Below, piece by piece: positions 42,201 to 43,282 of a DNA stretch of 43,282 nt. The notes below the pieces were generated by a model. The model saw only the letters and a program-made list of their open reading frames with translations. It was not told the DNA's origin and ran no database searches. Both the position numbers and the translations under genes were made by a program. How positions within the stretch are numbered: the stretch's first letter is position 1; every line of letters begins with the position of its first letter. The stretch covers positions 1 to 43,282 of the forward strand of contig JACZKK010000195.1 of NCBI GenBank assembly GCA_014860115.1. The letters run 5' to 3'. Source of the DNA: Ignavibacteriaceae bacterium (GTDB taxonomy: Bacteria > Bacteroidota > Ignavibacteria > Ignavibacteriales > Ignavibacteriaceae).

Positions 42201-42226
42201 TCTTGGTGTCTTTGTGTCTTCGTGGC
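42201..42226 (+). repeat. right inverted repeat of the GxxExxY cassette
   Basis: 26 bases: three octamers TCTTNGTG with N = G, T, C, plus GC. It differs from the reverse complement of the left copy only at the three N positions, as if the octamers were rotated by one unit. Confidence 0.85.
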
Positions 42227-42238
42227 AAAAGATAAAAT

Positions 42239-42251
42239 CACTAAGACACGA
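42239..42251 (+). repeat. third partial octamer repeat
   Basis: CACTAAGA followed by CACGA, the same octamer family (CACNAAGA) in the orientation of the left copy, 12 bases after the right repeat and 17 bases before the second feoB start. Confidence 0.5.
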
Positions 42252-42268
42252 TAATGAAATGAAAAGCG

Positions 42269-43282
42269 ATGAATAAAGAAAAACAAAATAGCGAAGCAAT
42301 TCTTTCAACAGCGAATAACCTTCGCTGGGAAATTGGTGAGCATTTCCACGATACTTTAATGGAATCAATTTATTTAAATGCTTCTGATATTTCAAAACGT
42401 GCCGTAACTCTCCCTGCTGAAAAAGAAACAGTAAGTTGGGAAAAGACCGTTGATAAAATTTTAACAAGCCGTTACACAGGTATTCCGATTATGTTTCTCA
42501 TTCTTGGTGTGGTATTCTGGTTAACTATCGAAGGTGCAAATGTACCATCCGGATTGATTGCCTCTTTCCTTTTAGATACAATTCATCCGGCATTAAAAAG
42601 TTTATCTTCGTTCATTGGTATGCCGTTCTGGTTAGATGGTGTTTTGATAGATGGTGCATATCTTGCAATGGCCTGGGTTGTAAGTGTAATGCTTCCACCT
42701 ATGATGATATTCTTCCCGTTGTTTACATTACTGGAAGATTTTGGTTATTTGCCGCGCGTCTCATTTAATATGGATAATCTTTACAGAAGAGTTGGTGCAC
42801 ACGGCAAGCAGGCATTAACAATGGCAATGGGATTTGGATGCAATGCAGCAGGTGTGGTTGCAACGAGAGTAATTGACAGTCCAAGAGAAAGACTGATTGC
42901 AATCATCACAAATAATTTTTCTTTGTGTAATGGAAGATGGCCGACACAAATTCTTATTGCAACTATTTTTATCGGTGCAGCAGCTCCTGCTTATCTTGCC
43001 GGAATAGTATCGGCTGCTGCAGTTGTTTTTATTGCTGTACTTGGAATAGTTTTTAGTCTCTTGGTTTCGTGGGGATTATCAAAATCTGTTTTGAAAGGAG
43101 AAGCATCAGCTTTTAGTCTTGAATTACCACCTTACAGACCACCGAGAATTTTACGAACACTTTACACATCTCTGATTGACAGAACAATTTTTGTTCTTTG
43201 GCGTGCAATTGTTTTTGCAATACCGGCTGGAGTGGTTATCTGGATTGTTGGCAATGTAACAATAGGTAGCGAATCGCTTGCT
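42269..43282 (+). CDS. feoB: FeoB C-terminal membrane part (split gene, runs off window)
   Basis: 338 codons open to the window edge; no stop is reached. Seen: helical linker (LSTANNLRWEIGEHF), VDKILTSRYTGIPIM, then the polytopic membrane domain with VMLPPMMIFFPLFTLLEDFGYLPR, the gate motif GFGCNAAGVVATR and NNFSLCNGRWP. These match the FeoB variant with GCNAAG rather than GCNVPA. An in-frame TGA lies 9 bases before the ATG, so it is not read in continuity with upstream sequence. The ATG at 42269 has only a weak AAAAG element before it. It is the second part of the transporter interrupted by the GxxExxY cassette. Confidence 0.88.
   Translation, partial: MNKEKQNSEAILSTANNLRWEIGEHFHDTLMESIYLNASDISKRAVTLPAEKETVSWEKTVDKILTSRYTGIPIMFLILGVVFWLTIEGANVPSGLIASFLLDTIHPALKSLSSFIGMPFWLDGVLIDGAYLAMAWVVSVMLPPMMIFFPLFTLLEDFGYLPRVSFNMDNLYRRVGAHGKQALTMAMGFGCNAAGVVATRVIDSPRERLIAIITNNFSLCNGRWPTQILIATIFIGAAAPAYLAGIVSAAAVVFIAVLGIVFSLLVSWGLSKSVLKGEASAFSLELPPYRPPRILRTLYTSLIDRTIFVLWRAIVFAIPAGVVIWIVGNVTIGSESLA

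Larger units (their letters stand above)
41786..42226 (+). mobile_element. GxxExxY gene cassette inside feoB
   Basis: A single ORF framed almost to the base by 26-bp inverted repeats (23 of 26 matching), sitting between the GTPase and membrane parts of feoB. No transposase or recombinase is present, so any movement would need a trans-acting enzyme. Mobile status is inferred from the repeats and the interrupted gene. Confidence 0.65.

Overview
This 43.3 kb AT-rich chromosomal window looks like a member of the Ignavibacteria / Chlorobi side of the Bacteroidota. Evidence: a type IX secretion C-terminal sorting domain (QNYPNPFN), an N-terminally carboxypeptidase-like TonB receptor, the long three-domain form of IspG, an asparagine-synthetase-B-like secreted protein typical of Bacteroidota, and promoters of the TTG-N19/20-TAnnTTTG type. 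The placement is inference from gene content; no marker was aligned.

Layout. 0-3.4 kb (minus): dxr and rseP, normally neighbours, separated here by a HEPN/nucleotidyltransferase pair. 3.4-10.8 kb (plus): exported TPR protein, clpX, a secreted GATase-like protein, a 14-repeat Ycf48-like secreted propeller, an FAH-family hydrolase, then a block of palindromes. 10.9-15 kb (minus): rnpB (RNase P RNA), recJ, yebC, ruvC, ruvA, a DNA repair block. 15-19.7 kb (minus): DJ-1/PfpI protein, long ispG, a possible 24-residue leader ORF with its own promoter and hairpin terminator, nif3-like gene, zinc-ribbon coiled-coil gene. 19.8-21.7 kb (plus): dnaG. 21.7-27.5 kb (minus): a 1708-residue fusion of a cation-chloride-cotransporter-type permease with a long helical region, a P-loop ATPase and a winged helix, translationally coupled to an MscS-like channel gene. 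27.7-29.6 kb (plus): 2[4Fe-4S] ferredoxin and geranylgeranyl-reductase-type flavoprotein, separated by a four-helix-bundle gene flanked by inverted periodic repeats. 29.6-31.9 kb (minus): TonB-dependent receptor. 32-36.1 kb (plus): hybrid PAS histidine kinase, YhaM-like nuclease, TPR protein, sirtuin. 36.1-36.8 kb (minus): MarR regulator and a small membrane protein. 37-39.1 kb (plus): Tat-type metallo-hydrolase, DinB-like protein, cob(I)alamin adenosyltransferase. 39.2 kb to the end (plus): an iron operon with a DtxR/MntR-type regulator, a membrane-anchored DtxR-like/FeoA fusion, and feoB. feoB is split in two ORFs by a GxxExxY gene that is bounded by inverted octamer repeats.

The most notable points are (1) the permease-ATPase fusion with its MscS partner and (2) two small gene cassettes (four-helix bundle; GxxExxY) with the same plan: one short ORF tightly framed by inverted copies of a short-period repeat (7 bp or 8 bp), each sitting between functionally linked genes or inside one. 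No tRNA, 5S/16S/23S rRNA or CRISPR array was seen. Apart from the rnpB region, no stretch over 300 bases lacks a protein gene.
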